NCBI RefSeq assembly: GCF_014195505.1
Contig: NZ_JACIBV010000001.1
Coordinates: 5,208,001 to 5,272,000, forward strand
Source: Nonomuraea dietziae
GTDB taxonomy: Bacteria > Actinomycetota > Actinomycetes > Streptosporangiales > Streptosporangiaceae
Length of the DNA stretch: 64,000 nt
Direction of reading: 5' to 3'
The stretch's first letter is position 1, and each line of letters starts with the position of its first letter. The position numbers were made by a program, and so were the translations under genes. The notes under the pieces are model-generated. The model was not told the DNA's origin. It searched no databases and saw only the letters and a program-made list of their open reading frames with translations. Shown here piece by piece: positions 50,662-59,318 of this stretch.

Positions 50662-50805
50662 CAGTGCCTCCGAGGGTGGGACCGGACGGTGTCCGGGGTG
50701 GGGGTTCAGGTTCTCGGAGGGGGTGGGGTGGGGGCGGGTCCGAGCGGGGTTCTGTGGACGAAGGAGACGGGGTCGGCTGGGCTGTGGATAACTGGCTGTG
50801 GATGA

Positions 50806-51290
50806 CTACATCAGGGCGCGGCGAGCCTCCGTGGCACGCCGTACCGCCCTACACGAGGCACGGCGAGCCTCCGGGACACGCCATATCGCCGTGCATGGGG
50901 CGCGGCGAGCTTCCATGGCACGCCGCACCGCCCCACACGAGGCGCGGCGCGGCCAGCCTCCAATGCCCGTCGTACCCCCAGCACAGGACGCGGCCGGCCT
51001 CCGAGCACGTCATATCGCGCTGCATGGGACGCGGCGAACCCCCGAGGCACGCCGTACCGCCTCGTACGAGGCGCGGCCACCCCGCGAGGAACGCCGTACC
51101 GCCCTACACGAGGCGCGGCCAACCCCCGAGGCACGCCGCACCGCCCTACAGGAGGCGCGACCAACCCCCGAGGCACGCCGCACCGCCCTACAGGAGGCGC
51201 GACCAACCCCCGAGAAACGCCGCACCGCCCCGCACGGGACGCGCCGTACCACCTCTGAGGCGCCTGGGAGCCTCCGAGGAACGCTGTACG
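50806..51290. repeat. 42-bp degenerate tandem array
   Basis: Units containing CACGCCGCACCGCCCTACAG and GAGGCGCGACCAACCCCCGA recur with a 42-bp period; the last four to five copies (51050-51230) are almost identical and earlier ones increasingly diverged. In one frame it reads EARRTALQEARPTP repeats, but there is no ribosome site and the composition is unlike neighbouring proteins. The region 50662-51407 has no supported gene. Confidence 0.88.
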
Positions 51291-51407
51291 CATAGCCAGG
51301 CCCTGTGCGTGGGAGGGAGGAGATGGCGAAGCTCGGCAGGCCGGCCGCGCTCATACCCGAGGGGCCGGGTAACGGCCGATGTCCCTCTCCCGAGGATGCG
51401 TCGGCCT

Positions 51408-52184
51408 CTAAGGGAGCAGGACGCCGCTGGCCAGGCCTGCCACCACAGGGATGATTCCCAGCAGCACGAACGCCGGCAGGAAGCACAGGCCCAGCGGTGC
51501 CACGGCCTGGACGCCCACCCGGCGGGCCGCTGCCAGCGACGCCATCCTGGACGCCTGGCGGGCGTCGTCGGCGAGGCGGGTGAGCACGTCCGCGACAGGA
51601 GCACCGCTCTGCGCGGCACGCGACATGGCCCGCGCCAGCGCCCCCATGGACGGCTCTCGCGCCAGCACCATCCACACCGGCTCGGGGTCGGCCCCCAGGC
51701 GGAGCTGGCCGCTGACCCAGGTGAGGCGCTGTCCGAGGGGTCCGCCGATCGCGACGGCGGCGATCTCGGTCGCCGCGCTGACGGGTTGCCCCGCCTGGAG
51801 GCAGGCGACCATGAGGTCCGTGGCGAAGGGCAGGTCGGCGGCGATGCGCTCACGGTCGCGGCGCAGGTGGGGCCCGACGGCCTTCCTGTGGACGAGTACG
51901 GTGACCACCACCCCGAACACGGGCCCCGCCACCATGCCGGCGACGCCGCCCACCAGCACGAACATGACGAGCGCCGCGCACAGGCCAGGCAGAAGCGCCC
52001 GCCGGTCGAGACGAGCCCCGTGGACGGCACGCGGAGGAAACCACTCCTCCGCACCGGCGGAAGGCGCCCGCGGCGGTCCTCCAGGTGGACGCAGGGCGGC
52101 GAGTCGTTCAGCGGGCCCACCCGAGGGGAACCACAGCCAGGTCGCCATGAAGGCGCAGGCGACGGCGGCCAACGTCATGATCAT
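51408..52184 (-). CDS. tadC: TadC-type type II secretion F-domain protein
   Basis: Encodes 258 residues from an ATG with GGAGG upstream and ATGA overlap with tadB. An N-terminal helix and a second pair of membrane segments (LLPGLCAALVMFVLVGGVAG; MVAGPVFGVVVTVLV) precede the T2SF domain: IAADLPFATDLMVACLQAGQ, MSRAAQSGAPVADVLTRLAD, then two C-terminal segments. It forms the inner-membrane platform of the Flp pilus with TadB. Confidence 0.9.
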   Translation of the reverse strand: MIMTLAAVACAFMATWLWFPSGGPAERLAALRPPGGPPRAPSAGAEEWFPPRAVHGARLDRRALLPGLCAALVMFVLVGGVAGMVAGPVFGVVVTVLVHRKAVGPHLRRDRERIAADLPFATDLMVACLQAGQPVSAATEIAAVAIGGPLGQRLTWVSGQLRLGADPEPVWMVLAREPSMGALARAMSRAAQSGAPVADVLTRLADDARQASRMASLAAARRVGVQAVAPLGLCFLPAFVLLGIIPVVAGLASGVLLP

Positions 52185-52879
52185 GCGGCCTCCGCCCTGG
52201 ACGACATCCGATGGGTCCACCACAGCCCACAGGCGTCGAGAGCCACGCCGACGACCAGGCAGGCCAGCCCCGGCACGCTGCCGAACAGGAATCCGACGGG
52301 ATTCATCCCCAGCCCCGCTGCCATGAGAAGGCCGAGGGCAGGAAGCGCCGCGAGCATCCTGGCCGTGGCTCTGGGCCCCGCGAGCTGGGCCGACACCTCA
52401 CCTCTGTGCGCCTGTGCGGCACGCAGCGCGACGCCGACCCTGTCGACCAGGCCGGACAGTCCCGCGCCGACCGACACGCTGACCTCCCAGCACGCCGCCA
52501 GCCGCAGTAACCCCTCGCCGCCCTCGGCGGGCGCCACCTCACGGAGGGCAGCGGCCACATCGCCACCGTCTCGGGCCGCGGCCGCCAGGGGCCGTACAGG
52601 GTCGGGCAGCTCGACCGCGGCGAGGGCGCGGGTGAGCGCCTCCCCCGCCGTACGGCCGGCCGCCAGCTCGGCGGAGAGCGCCTGGCACAGCTCGATCGAG
52701 GCCACGCGCCACGCCTCCGCCCTGCGTGCGGCGGAGGGGCGTCTGACGCTCTCCCACAGGGAAGGCCACCGGCGTGGCGTCGGAGCGCCGAACAGGCGAT
52801 CGAGGCGGAGGTCCGCGTGAGTGGGCCCGGTCCACAGCCAGAGGGCGAGCGCGGCGCACAGTGCGGCGATAACGGTCAA
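52181..52879 (-). CDS. tadB: TadB-type type II secretion F-domain protein
   Basis: Encodes 232 residues from a TTG with GGAAGC upstream, which puts the first membrane helix (TVIAALCAALALWLW) at the N-terminus; earlier in-frame starts are Pro/Arg-rich and improbable. The T2SF domain reads ASIELCQALSAELAAGRTAG, ALREVAPAEGGEGLLRLAAC and VSVGAGLSGLVDRV, followed by two membrane segments. It is translationally coupled to tadC. A 318-bp repeat-bearing gap separates it from tadA. Confidence 0.87.
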   Translation of the reverse strand: MTVIAALCAALALWLWTGPTHADLRLDRLFGAPTPRRWPSLWESVRRPSAARRAEAWRVASIELCQALSAELAAGRTAGEALTRALAAVELPDPVRPLAAAARDGGDVAAALREVAPAEGGEGLLRLAACWEVSVSVGAGLSGLVDRVGVALRAAQAHRGEVSAQLAGPRATARMLAALPALGLLMAAGLGMNPVGFLFGSVPGLACLVVGVALDACGLWWTHRMSSRAEAA

Positions 52880-53197
52880 CGACTTGCTTCCAATCTTCGA
52901 CAAGGGTCTTGGCGGGCGCGGGAGGGACTGAGAACTAGGACGGCCCGCCGCACCAGCCCGACAGCGCGCCTCAACCAGCCCAGGCAGCCCGCCAAACCAG
53001 CCGAGCAACGCGCCTCAACCAGCTCGGGCAGCCCTGCCGGACAGCCGCCCCAGCAAGCCCAGCCAGCCCGCCGGCCCCGGTGGCCGAGCGGCGAAATCAG
53101 CGAGGCGAAGCCCTGGACGAGATCGAGGAACGCCGCCCGATCTCGTCGGAAGCCGTGGCCGGACGCAGCGGGGGGGCATCCTCAGGCGGCCTGCACG
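52880..53197. repeat. Low-complexity CAGCCCGCC-type repeats between tadA and tadB
   Basis: About 318 bp. CAGCCCGCC, CAACCAGCCC and GCGCGCCTCAACCAGC recur irregularly between 52940 and 53080. tadA and tadB normally abut or overlap, so the gap is unusual. No gene is seen. Confidence 0.7.
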
Positions 53198-54367
53198 TCA
53201 CCGCTCCGGCGACAGGGAGGTGCGGGCGAGGAGGGCCGTGTAGCCGGGGCCTCGCCGCGCCCGGCCGTCCGGGTCGAATGTCAGCGCCGACTCCGCCTCC
53301 ACGAACCCCGAAGCGCTCCGTGACAGCAGGCACACCTCCGAGACCAGCCGCCTGCCGTCGGAGCGCCGCCGCGACAGATGGACCACCACGTCGAGCGCCG
53401 CGGCCAGCTGGCTGTGGACGGCCTCACGGCTGAGGCCCGCCGCGCACGCCAGCGCCTCGAGCCGGGGAGGCACGTCGGCCGCGGTATTGGCGTGGAGGGT
53501 GCCGCAGCCGCCCTCGTGCCCCGTGTTCAGGGCGGCCAGGAGGTCGACGACCTCCGCGCCTCGGACCTCTCCCACCACCAGCCGGTCGGGCCGCATGCGC
53601 AGCGCCTGCCGTACGAGGTCGCGGAGGCCGACACCACCGGCTCCCTCCAGGTTGGCGGGGCGGGTCTCCAGCCGGACCACGTGGGGGTGGAGCGGGCGCA
53701 GCTCGGCGGAGTCTTCGACGAGGAGGAGGCGTTCCCCCTGGTCGGACAGGGAGAGCAGGGCGCTCAGCAGGGTGGTCTTGCCGGTGCCCGTGCCGCCGGT
53801 GACCAGGAAGGCCAGTCTCGCCTCGACCACGGCGGACAGGACGGCGACCGCCTCGGGAGGAACGGTGCCTGCGGCGACCAGGTCGGGGAGGGTGAACGTA
53901 CGGCGGGGCGGCAGCCGCAGCGACACGCACGTGCCCTCCGAGGCGATGGGCGGCAGGACGGCGTGCAGGCGCACCCCACCGGCCAGCCGCGCGTCGACGT
54001 GCGGGGAGGCGTCGTCGAGCCGGCGGCCCGCTGAGGCGGCGAGGCGCTGGGCCAGGCGGCGGACCGCGCCGTCGTCGGGAAAGGTGACCGTGGTGCGGCG
54101 CAGCCCTCGCCCGTCGTCGATCCACACCTCGCGCGGCCCGTTGACCAGGACGTCGGTGACGTCGGGCGCTGCCAGCAGAGGTTCGAGCGGGCCCGCGCCG
54201 ATGAGGTCGGCGCACAGGGCGCGGGCGACGGCCAGGATCTCGGCGTCGCCGTACACCGATTTCTCCGCCCTGAGCGCGACCGCGACCTGGGCGGCGCTCG
54301 GCTCCACGCCCGCCCGCGCCAGCCTCACCCTGACCGCCTCGACCAGGTCCTTGGAGACGCCGTTCAT
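53198..54367 (-). CDS. tadA: TadA/CpaF-type secretion ATPase
   Basis: Encodes 389 residues. The N-terminal domain has VTDVLVNGPREVWIDDGRGL and SPHVDARLAGGVRLHAVLPP. Walker A is GGTGTGKTT (about 190-198), the Asp box LLLVEDSAELRP, Walker B region RPDRLVVGEVRGAEVVDLL, and the His box LNTGHEGGCGTLHAN. It powers Flp pilus assembly. Its ATG overlaps the ssd-like stop (ATGA). Confidence 0.94.
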   Translation of the reverse strand: MNGVSKDLVEAVRVRLARAGVEPSAAQVAVALRAEKSVYGDAEILAVARALCADLIGAGPLEPLLAAPDVTDVLVNGPREVWIDDGRGLRRTTVTFPDDGAVRRLAQRLAASAGRRLDDASPHVDARLAGGVRLHAVLPPIASEGTCVSLRLPPRRTFTLPDLVAAGTVPPEAVAVLSAVVEARLAFLVTGGTGTGKTTLLSALLSLSDQGERLLLVEDSAELRPLHPHVVRLETRPANLEGAGGVGLRDLVRQALRMRPDRLVVGEVRGAEVVDLLAALNTGHEGGCGTLHANTAADVPPRLEALACAAGLSREAVHSQLAAALDVVVHLSRRRSDGRRLVSEVCLLSRSASGFVEAESALTFDPDGRARRGPGYTALLARTSLSPER

Positions 54368-55404
54368 GCGGCCATGAGGTCGGTCAGGAGCGTGGCGCAG
54401 AAGTGGCCGAGCACCGAGCGGCGGTCGATGAGGGTCAGGTCGCCCTTGTTGAGCGCGGCGGCCAGGCGCGGCTGGTCGGCGAGGTGACCGGCGCAGGGCA
54501 GGTCGAGCGAGGCGGCCACGACCGACTCCTCCAGCACCCCCGGCCTCAGGACCATGCCGACCGCGCTCGTGTGGCGGCGGATCTCGCCGAGCACCTGCGC
54601 CGCGGCCAGGACGCCGCGGACGTCGGCGGTGACCAGCAGGAGCGTGGACGAGGCGCGGCTCAGCGCCTCGGCCGCGGCGGCGTCGAGGTGACGGGGCAGA
54701 TCGACGACCACGAGGTCGAAGCCGCGTCTGCCCGCCTCGAGCACCGAGCGCATCGCTCCGGATGGGATCGCCTCCACCTCACCCCTGTGGAAGGCGAGGA
54801 CGGTCAGCTCGCCGAAGGCGGGAAGCGCGGCCTGCAGCGCCGCCGAGCTCACCCGCCCTTCGCGCGAGACGAAGTCGGCCCATCTGGCGCCTTTGGCCTC
54901 CTCCTGCCCGAGCAGGACGTCGATGCCGCCGCCGAGGGGGTCGGCGTCGACCAGCAGCGTGCGGAGCTTGCGCCGCGAGGCCGACAGCGCGAGGCAGGCC
55001 GACAGCAGGCTGGCACCCGCGCCTCCGTTGCCGCCCACGACACCGACCACGACCCCTGCCCGCGGGGACGGCTCCAGCGCGTCGGCGAACTCCTCGACCA
55101 GCCGCAACTCACCCTCGGGCAGTTCGACCACGCCCTGGGCGCCCACGGCGACGCATCGCCGCCAGCTGTCGGGATCGCCGCCCTGCCTGGTGGCCAGGAA
55201 GACCTTCGGCCTGCCCGGCGGCCCTGAGGCGGCCACGGCGTCGGCCAGGTCGTCGCCGACCACCACGATCGGCGCGTGCGACCAGTAGGGGCGTGCGAGA
55301 GCGGGTGCGTGGGCGACGTCGAGCTGGGAGCCTGCGGCCGCGGCGACGCGTACCAGATCGTCGAGCAGGTCGCCGTCGTCGGTGATGGCCAGAGGTCGGG
55401 TCAT
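54364..55404 (-). CDS. ssd: Ssd/TadZ-like MinD-superfamily protein
   Basis: Encodes 346 residues. An N-terminal receiver-like domain (about 1-110) precedes a MinD/ParA-like fold: VVGVVGGNGGAGASLLSACL, LLVDADPLGGGIDVLLG, and FDLVVVDLPRHLD. The deviant Walker A lacks both usual lysines (GGNGGAGAS instead of KGGxGKT), as reported for septum site-determining Ssd proteins of actinobacteria. It heads the tadA-B-C operon and probably localises the pilus machine at poles or septa. Confidence 0.9.
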   Translation of the reverse strand: MTRPLAITDDGDLLDDLVRVAAAAGSQLDVAHAPALARPYWSHAPIVVVGDDLADAVAASGPPGRPKVFLATRQGGDPDSWRRCVAVGAQGVVELPEGELRLVEEFADALEPSPRAGVVVGVVGGNGGAGASLLSACLALSASRRKLRTLLVDADPLGGGIDVLLGQEEAKGARWADFVSREGRVSSAALQAALPAFGELTVLAFHRGEVEAIPSGAMRSVLEAGRRGFDLVVVDLPRHLDAAAAEALSRASSTLLLVTADVRGVLAAAQVLGEIRRHTSAVGMVLRPGVLEESVVAASLDLPCAGHLADQPRLAAALNKGDLTLIDRRSVLGHFCATLLTDLMAA

Positions 55405-55490
55405 TGCTGCCTCCTCGGGATGGGAGGCACAGCATGGGGGAGGAGCCGACGGGCGCGAGCTACCGAACGAGGTTCTGTGGATAAAAAGCG

Positions 55491-55523
55491 GCGACCCCCG
55501 CCGGGGGGGAGAGCGGGGGTCGC
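55491..55523 (-). terminator. Hairpin in ssd upstream gap
   Basis: Arms GCGACCCCCGC/GCGGGGGTCGC form a perfect 11-bp stem. It can terminate leftward transcription entering from the right-hand genes before ssd. Confidence 0.75.
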
Positions 55524-55532
55524 CTGACCGGT

Positions 55533-55556
55533 CCGGCTCCGGGGGGGTAGAGCCGG
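55533..55556 (-). terminator. Second hairpin in ssd upstream gap
   Basis: Arms CCGGCTC/GAGCCGG with a G-rich loop lie 10 bp from the first hairpin, giving a tandem terminator. Confidence 0.6.
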
Positions 55557-55630
55557 GCCCGTTTCAGAAGAAAGCTTTCATCACTTAACCAGAGCATGGC
55601 AAGGGAGTTGCAAAGCTATCCCGTGCACAG

Positions 55631-55936
55631 TCACTCCAGTATCGGGAGATACCCCGTATGCTGCCCGATCAACTCGAGTTTCGTCGAGGAGTAATCTCCA
55701 ATTTTCGCTAGTTTTTTTTGGGGCGTAGTTGCACGACTACTGACCGCGAGATCACTCAGCGTGATCACATGAGCGGGGTAAAGGTCTTGAACAGAGGGGT
55801 TCCCATGAGGCGGAAACAGACGTAGAAAGGTCTCACGGACCTCGTGTCCGGGTACGTCAGCCGGGCACCCACGCGCGACCAGCCGCGGGAGGCGCGTCGA
55901 GACGGGCTTGACCCGGTCCGACGAATACAGTTGCAC
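55631..55936 (-). CDS. Low-GC hypothetical protein
   Basis: Encodes about 101 residues from a GTG, or about 115 from an ATG that would lie inside a terminator loop. The sequence has ordinary protein composition (VRETFLRLFPPHGNPSVQDL, YPAHVITLSDLAVSSRAT, YSSTKLELIGQHTGYLPILE). The DNA is clearly richer in A+T than its neighbours, with a T-run near 55710. No family is recognised. Its isolation, weak start and base composition suggest recent acquisition or decay. Confidence 0.4.
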   Translation of the reverse strand: MQLYSSDRVKPVSTRLPRLVARGCPADVPGHEVRETFLRLFPPHGNPSVQDLYPAHVITLSDLAVSSRATTPQKKLAKIGDYSSTKLELIGQHTGYLPILE

Positions 55937-55965
55937 GCTTGGTAACCCGGTGTGACGTGCCGGCA

Positions 55966-55993
55966 GACGGCGTCTCATTTGTGGGACGCCGTC
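55966..55993 (-). terminator. Terminator of Fic-like gene
   Basis: A perfect 9-bp stem GACGGCGTC/GACGCCGTC with a 10-nt loop begins 3 bp past the stop on the minus strand. Confidence 0.85.
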
Positions 55994-55995
55994 CG

Positions 55996-56775
55996 CTATG
56001 CCCGCTGCATGGCCTCGCAGATGGCGGTCGTCTCCCTGACCCCGAGTGTCACCGCCGAGGCACACTGCCGTACCCAGGCCGCGACCCCCTCGCCTGTGCC
56101 CTGCAGATATGCCCGCAGCCCCTCGGCGTACGGAAGCTCCAGGTGGCCCACCTCGCTCGGGACCAGCGACTTGGGGTCGAGGCCGTACTCCACGAGCGTG
56201 AGACGCTCGGCCGCCCTCGCGACGACGCCGTCAGCGATCCCGAAGGGACGCAGCACGGCGAGTTCGGCGTGCACGACGGCGGCGAGCACCAGCGCGGGCG
56301 CCTTCGTCTGGCCGGTGACCAGCGCGAACAGCGCGTCCATGCGAGCGGCGGTCTGCTCGGCGCTGGGAGCGGGGCCGAGCGCGAGAGGGTCGGCCGCGGC
56401 GGCGCCCGTGCGAGGCCGTCCGATGTCGGCCTCGTCTGCCAGGCCCACGGCGGCCAGCGTGTGCACCCTCGCCAGCACCTGTCTGGGGGTGCTCCGCCAC
56501 GTGGAGCCGAGTCTTCCCAGCTCGGCGGAGGCACGAAGGGCGCCCTGGACCACGGGCGAGGAGACCTCTCCCCTGCGCAGGGCGTCGAGCGGCACGTCGT
56601 CCCCCGCCAGCGCGGCCGACGCGCGCGCCCCGCGCAGCGCGGCCTCGGCCGACACCTCGGGGCTGCGGCGGCGCAGCACGCGATGCCGGTACAGGCGGTC
56701 GACGGCCTCACGCGCCTCTTCGACCGCTTCTGGCACTCCAGGAAGTCCGGCAATGACAGCCAATGGGTCACTCAC
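55996..56775 (-). CDS. Fic-fold protein with degenerate active-site motif
   Basis: Encodes 259 residues from a GTG with AAGG upstream. The order of helices resembles Fic proteins: an N-terminal inhibitory-helix-like segment ARASAALAGDDVPLDALRR, a central helical part, and VVHAELAVLRPFGIADGVVA, then RAAERL. In active Fic enzymes the last region is HPFxxGNGRxxR; here the His is Arg176, the GNGR is ADGV. AMP transfer is therefore unlikely. Homologues may be annotated vaguely as oxidoreductases. It sits between the tad operon and acs. Confidence 0.75.
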   Translation of the reverse strand: MSDPLAVIAGLPGVPEAVEEAREAVDRLYRHRVLRRRSPEVSAEAALRGARASAALAGDDVPLDALRRGEVSSPVVQGALRASAELGRLGSTWRSTPRQVLARVHTLAAVGLADEADIGRPRTGAAAADPLALGPAPSAEQTAARMDALFALVTGQTKAPALVLAAVVHAELAVLRPFGIADGVVARAAERLTLVEYGLDPKSLVPSEVGHLELPYAEGLRAYLQGTGEGVAAWVRQCASAVTLGVRETTAICEAMQRA

Positions 56776-56910
56776 AGGTTCCGACCTTACCGGCCGGTAG
56801 CCCTCTTTTAGGACGGGGCCCAATTGGTCCGTTCCATATTTGTGGGATTTCAGGATTACAACGGTTTAATAGCAGTTGTCAGCACTTCGGGTCATCAGGA
56901 GACGGTTGGT

Positions 56911-56926
56911 ACAGACCTGTCTAGAC
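56911..56926. promoter_or_regulatory. dre-like palindrome upstream of acs
   Basis: GTCTAGAC is a perfect palindrome at 56919-56926 within ACAGACCTGTCTAGACCTCT. The known DasR operator is ACTGGTCTAGACCAGT; about 12 of 16 positions agree. It lies about 75 bp before the acs start, a suitable promoter position. Confidence 0.45.
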
Positions 56927-57000
56927 CTCTTGTGGTGAGCCCTGGTGGCCTGGTGAAGTGGGACAGCAAGACTCAATCTGGCCATATGAAGGAGCATGAA

Positions 57001-58974
57001 GTGGCCCCGGAGACCCCTGGCACCGAGCCTCAGGCGCTGTCGAACCTGTTGCAGGAGAACCGCCGGTTCGAACCACCGGCGGCCCTGGCCGCGGCTGCGA
57101 ACGTGACCGCCGCCGCCTACACCGAGGCCGAGGCGGACCGCCTGGCGTTCTGGGAGCGCGCGGCGGACCGGCTGACCTGGGCCAAGCGCTGGGACACCAC
57201 TCTTGAGTGGAACCCGCCGTTCGCCAAGTGGTTCGTCGGCGGCCGACTCAACATCGCCTACAACTGCGTCGACAGGCACGTCGAGGCGGGCAACGGCGAC
57301 AAGGTCGCCTACTTCTGGGAGGGCGAGCCCGAGGGCGACAGCCGTACGCTCACCTATGCCGACCTCCAGCGCGAGGTCAACAAGGCCGCCAACGCGCTCA
57401 CCGAGCTGGGTGTCGGCAAGGGCGACCGCGTGGCGATCTACATGCCGATGATCCCCGAGCTGCCGATCTCGATGCTGGCCTGCGCCCGCCTCGGCGCGAT
57501 CCACTCGGTGGTGTTCGGCGGCTTCTCCGCCGCCGCGCTGCAGAGCCGCATCGAGGACGCCGACGCCAAGCTGGTCATCACCGCCGACGGCGGCTACCGT
57601 CGCGGCGCGCCTTCCGCGCTCAAGCCCACGGTGGACGAGGCAGTCGCGCAGACCCCAGGCGTCGAGCACGTGCTCGTCGTCCGCAGGACCGGGCAGGAGG
57701 TCGCGGCCCAGGAGCGCGACGTGTGGTGGCACGACGTGGTCGAGCGCCAGAGCGACCAGCACGAGGCGCAGCCGCACGACGCCGAGGACCCGCTCTACAT
57801 CCTCTACACCAGCGGCACCACGGGGAAGCCGAAGGGCATCCTGCACACCGGCGGCGGCTACCTGACGCAGACGGCGTGGACCCACGACGCGGTCTTCGAC
57901 CTCAAGCCCGACAGCGACATCTACTGGTGCACCGCCGACATCGGCTGGGTGACGGGGCACTCCTACATCGTCTACGGCCCGCTCGCCAACGGCGCGACCA
58001 GCGTCATCTACGAGGGCACGCCCGACACCCCGCACCGCGGCCGGTTCTGGGAGATCGTCCAGAAGTACAAGGTCACGATCCTCTACACCGCGCCCACCGC
58101 GATCCGCACGTTCATGAAGTGGGGCGACGACATCCCCGCGAAGTTCGACATGTCGTCCCTGCGCATCCTCGGCTCGGTCGGCGAGCCGATCAACCCCGAG
58201 GCGTACGTCTGGTACCGCGAGCACATCGGCGGCGAGCGCTGCCCGGTCGTGGACACCTGGTGGCAGACCGAGACCGGCGCCATCATGATCAGCCCGCTGC
58301 CCGGCGTCACCGCGGCCAAGCCCGGCGCGGCGATGCGCCCGCTGCCGGGCATCACCGCGGACGTCGTCGACGACCAGGGCAACAGCGTGCCGAACGGCGG
58401 CGGCGGCTTCCTCGTGGTCCGCGACCCGTGGCCGTCGATGCTGCGCACGATCTGGGGCGACGATCAGCGCTACATCGACACCTACTGGTCCCGTTTCGAG
58501 GGGATGTACTTCCCCGGCGACGGCGCCAAGAAGGACGAGGACGGCGACCTGTGGCTGCTCGGCCGCGTCGACGACGTCATGCTCGTCTCCGGCCACAACA
58601 TCTCGACCACCGAGGTGGAGTCGGCGCTCGTCTCGCACCCGAAGGTCGCCGAGGCGGCCGTCGTGGGCGCCACCGACCCGGTGACGGGACAGGCGATCGT
58701 GTCTTTCGTGATCCTGCGCGGCAGCGCGGAGGAGGGCGCGGACATCGCCACCGAGCTGCGCAACCACGTGGCCAAGGCGCTCGGTCCCATCGCGAAGCCG
58801 CGCCAGATCCTGGTCGTTCCCGAGCTGCCGAAGACGCGGTCGGGGAAGATCATGCGGCGGTTGCTGCGTGACGTGGCGGAGAACCGGAGCGTGGGCGACG
58901 TCACCACGCTGGCCGACAGCACGGTGATGAACCTCATCTCCGAGAAGCTGCCCAGCGCGAAGTCCGACGACTGA
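57001..58974 (+). CDS. acs: Acetyl-CoA synthetase
   Basis: Encodes 657 residues from a GTG with AAGGAG 6 bp upstream; an ATG five codons earlier lacks a site. ANL superfamily motifs: ILYTSGTTGKPKGILHTGGG (P-loop), WWQTETGAIM, YFPGDGAKKDEDGDLWLLGR, and the C-terminal catalytic Lys in PKTRSGKIMRRLLR, the residue acetylated to switch off Acs. It activates acetate with ATP and CoA. A possible DasR-type operator lies upstream and a strong terminator follows. Confidence 0.96.
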   Translation: MAPETPGTEPQALSNLLQENRRFEPPAALAAAANVTAAAYTEAEADRLAFWERAADRLTWAKRWDTTLEWNPPFAKWFVGGRLNIAYNCVDRHVEAGNGDKVAYFWEGEPEGDSRTLTYADLQREVNKAANALTELGVGKGDRVAIYMPMIPELPISMLACARLGAIHSVVFGGFSAAALQSRIEDADAKLVITADGGYRRGAPSALKPTVDEAVAQTPGVEHVLVVRRTGQEVAAQERDVWWHDVVERQSDQHEAQPHDAEDPLYILYTSGTTGKPKGILHTGGGYLTQTAWTHDAVFDLKPDSDIYWCTADIGWVTGHSYIVYGPLANGATSVIYEGTPDTPHRGRFWEIVQKYKVTILYTAPTAIRTFMKWGDDIPAKFDMSSLRILGSVGEPINPEAYVWYREHIGGERCPVVDTWWQTETGAIMISPLPGVTAAKPGAAMRPLPGITADVVDDQGNSVPNGGGGFLVVRDPWPSMLRTIWGDDQRYIDTYWSRFEGMYFPGDGAKKDEDGDLWLLGRVDDVMLVSGHNISTTEVESALVSHPKVAEAAVVGATDPVTGQAIVSFVILRGSAEEGADIATELRNHVAKALGPIAKPRQILVVPELPKTRSGKIMRRLLRDVAENRSVGDVTTLADSTVMNLISEKLPSAKSDD

Positions 58975-58984
58975 CGAGCTCCAT

Positions 58985-59017
58985 CCGAAGGGCCGGGGGT
59001 TTCCTCCGGCCCTTCGG
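58985..59017 (+). terminator. Terminator of acs
   Basis: A perfect 12-bp stem CCGAAGGGCCGG/CCGGCCCTTCGG with a 9-nt loop starts 10 bp past the stop. Confidence 0.92.
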
Positions 59018-59318
59018 CACGCCAGGAGGTGCGCACGGGGCCGGGCCCGCAGGCGGACCCCACCGGCGCGAACGTGGCTGAGGTCCTTCAAAACGCGGGG
59101 TACGGCAAGCGGGGCTGAGGTTCTTCGGAGACGCGAGGACGGCGGGGCAAGAAGGCCAAGGGGCCAAGGGGCCAAGGGGCCAGAAGATGTCGGAAATGGG
59201 GCGGTACGGGTGCGGTCGGTGGTGTCAGGAGGCGTCTGGGTAGGATCTCGCGCAGGTGTGCCGGGAAGTCTGGTCGGCGGGGAACGATCGACGTATCCGT
59301 ACACCAAGGGAGATCACC
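59018..59318. other. acs-nhaA gap with short repeats
   Basis: About 300 bp without gene. At 59150-59182 AAGGGGCC-type units repeat four times with a 9-bp period. GGGGCTGAGG and TTCTTCGG/CCTTCAA sequences recur loosely. The nhaA promoter must lie to the right; no clear hexamers were seen. Confidence 0.6.

Noticed and set aside
50806..51290. CRISPR array or repetitive coding gene
   Set aside because: No spacers; no ribosome site; repeats decay gradually, which fits a tandem satellite.
56866..59307. Leftward frame of 813 codons opposite acs
   Set aside because: Acetyl-CoA synthetase on the plus strand is unambiguous; the antisense composition is Asp/Arg/Val-rich noise.
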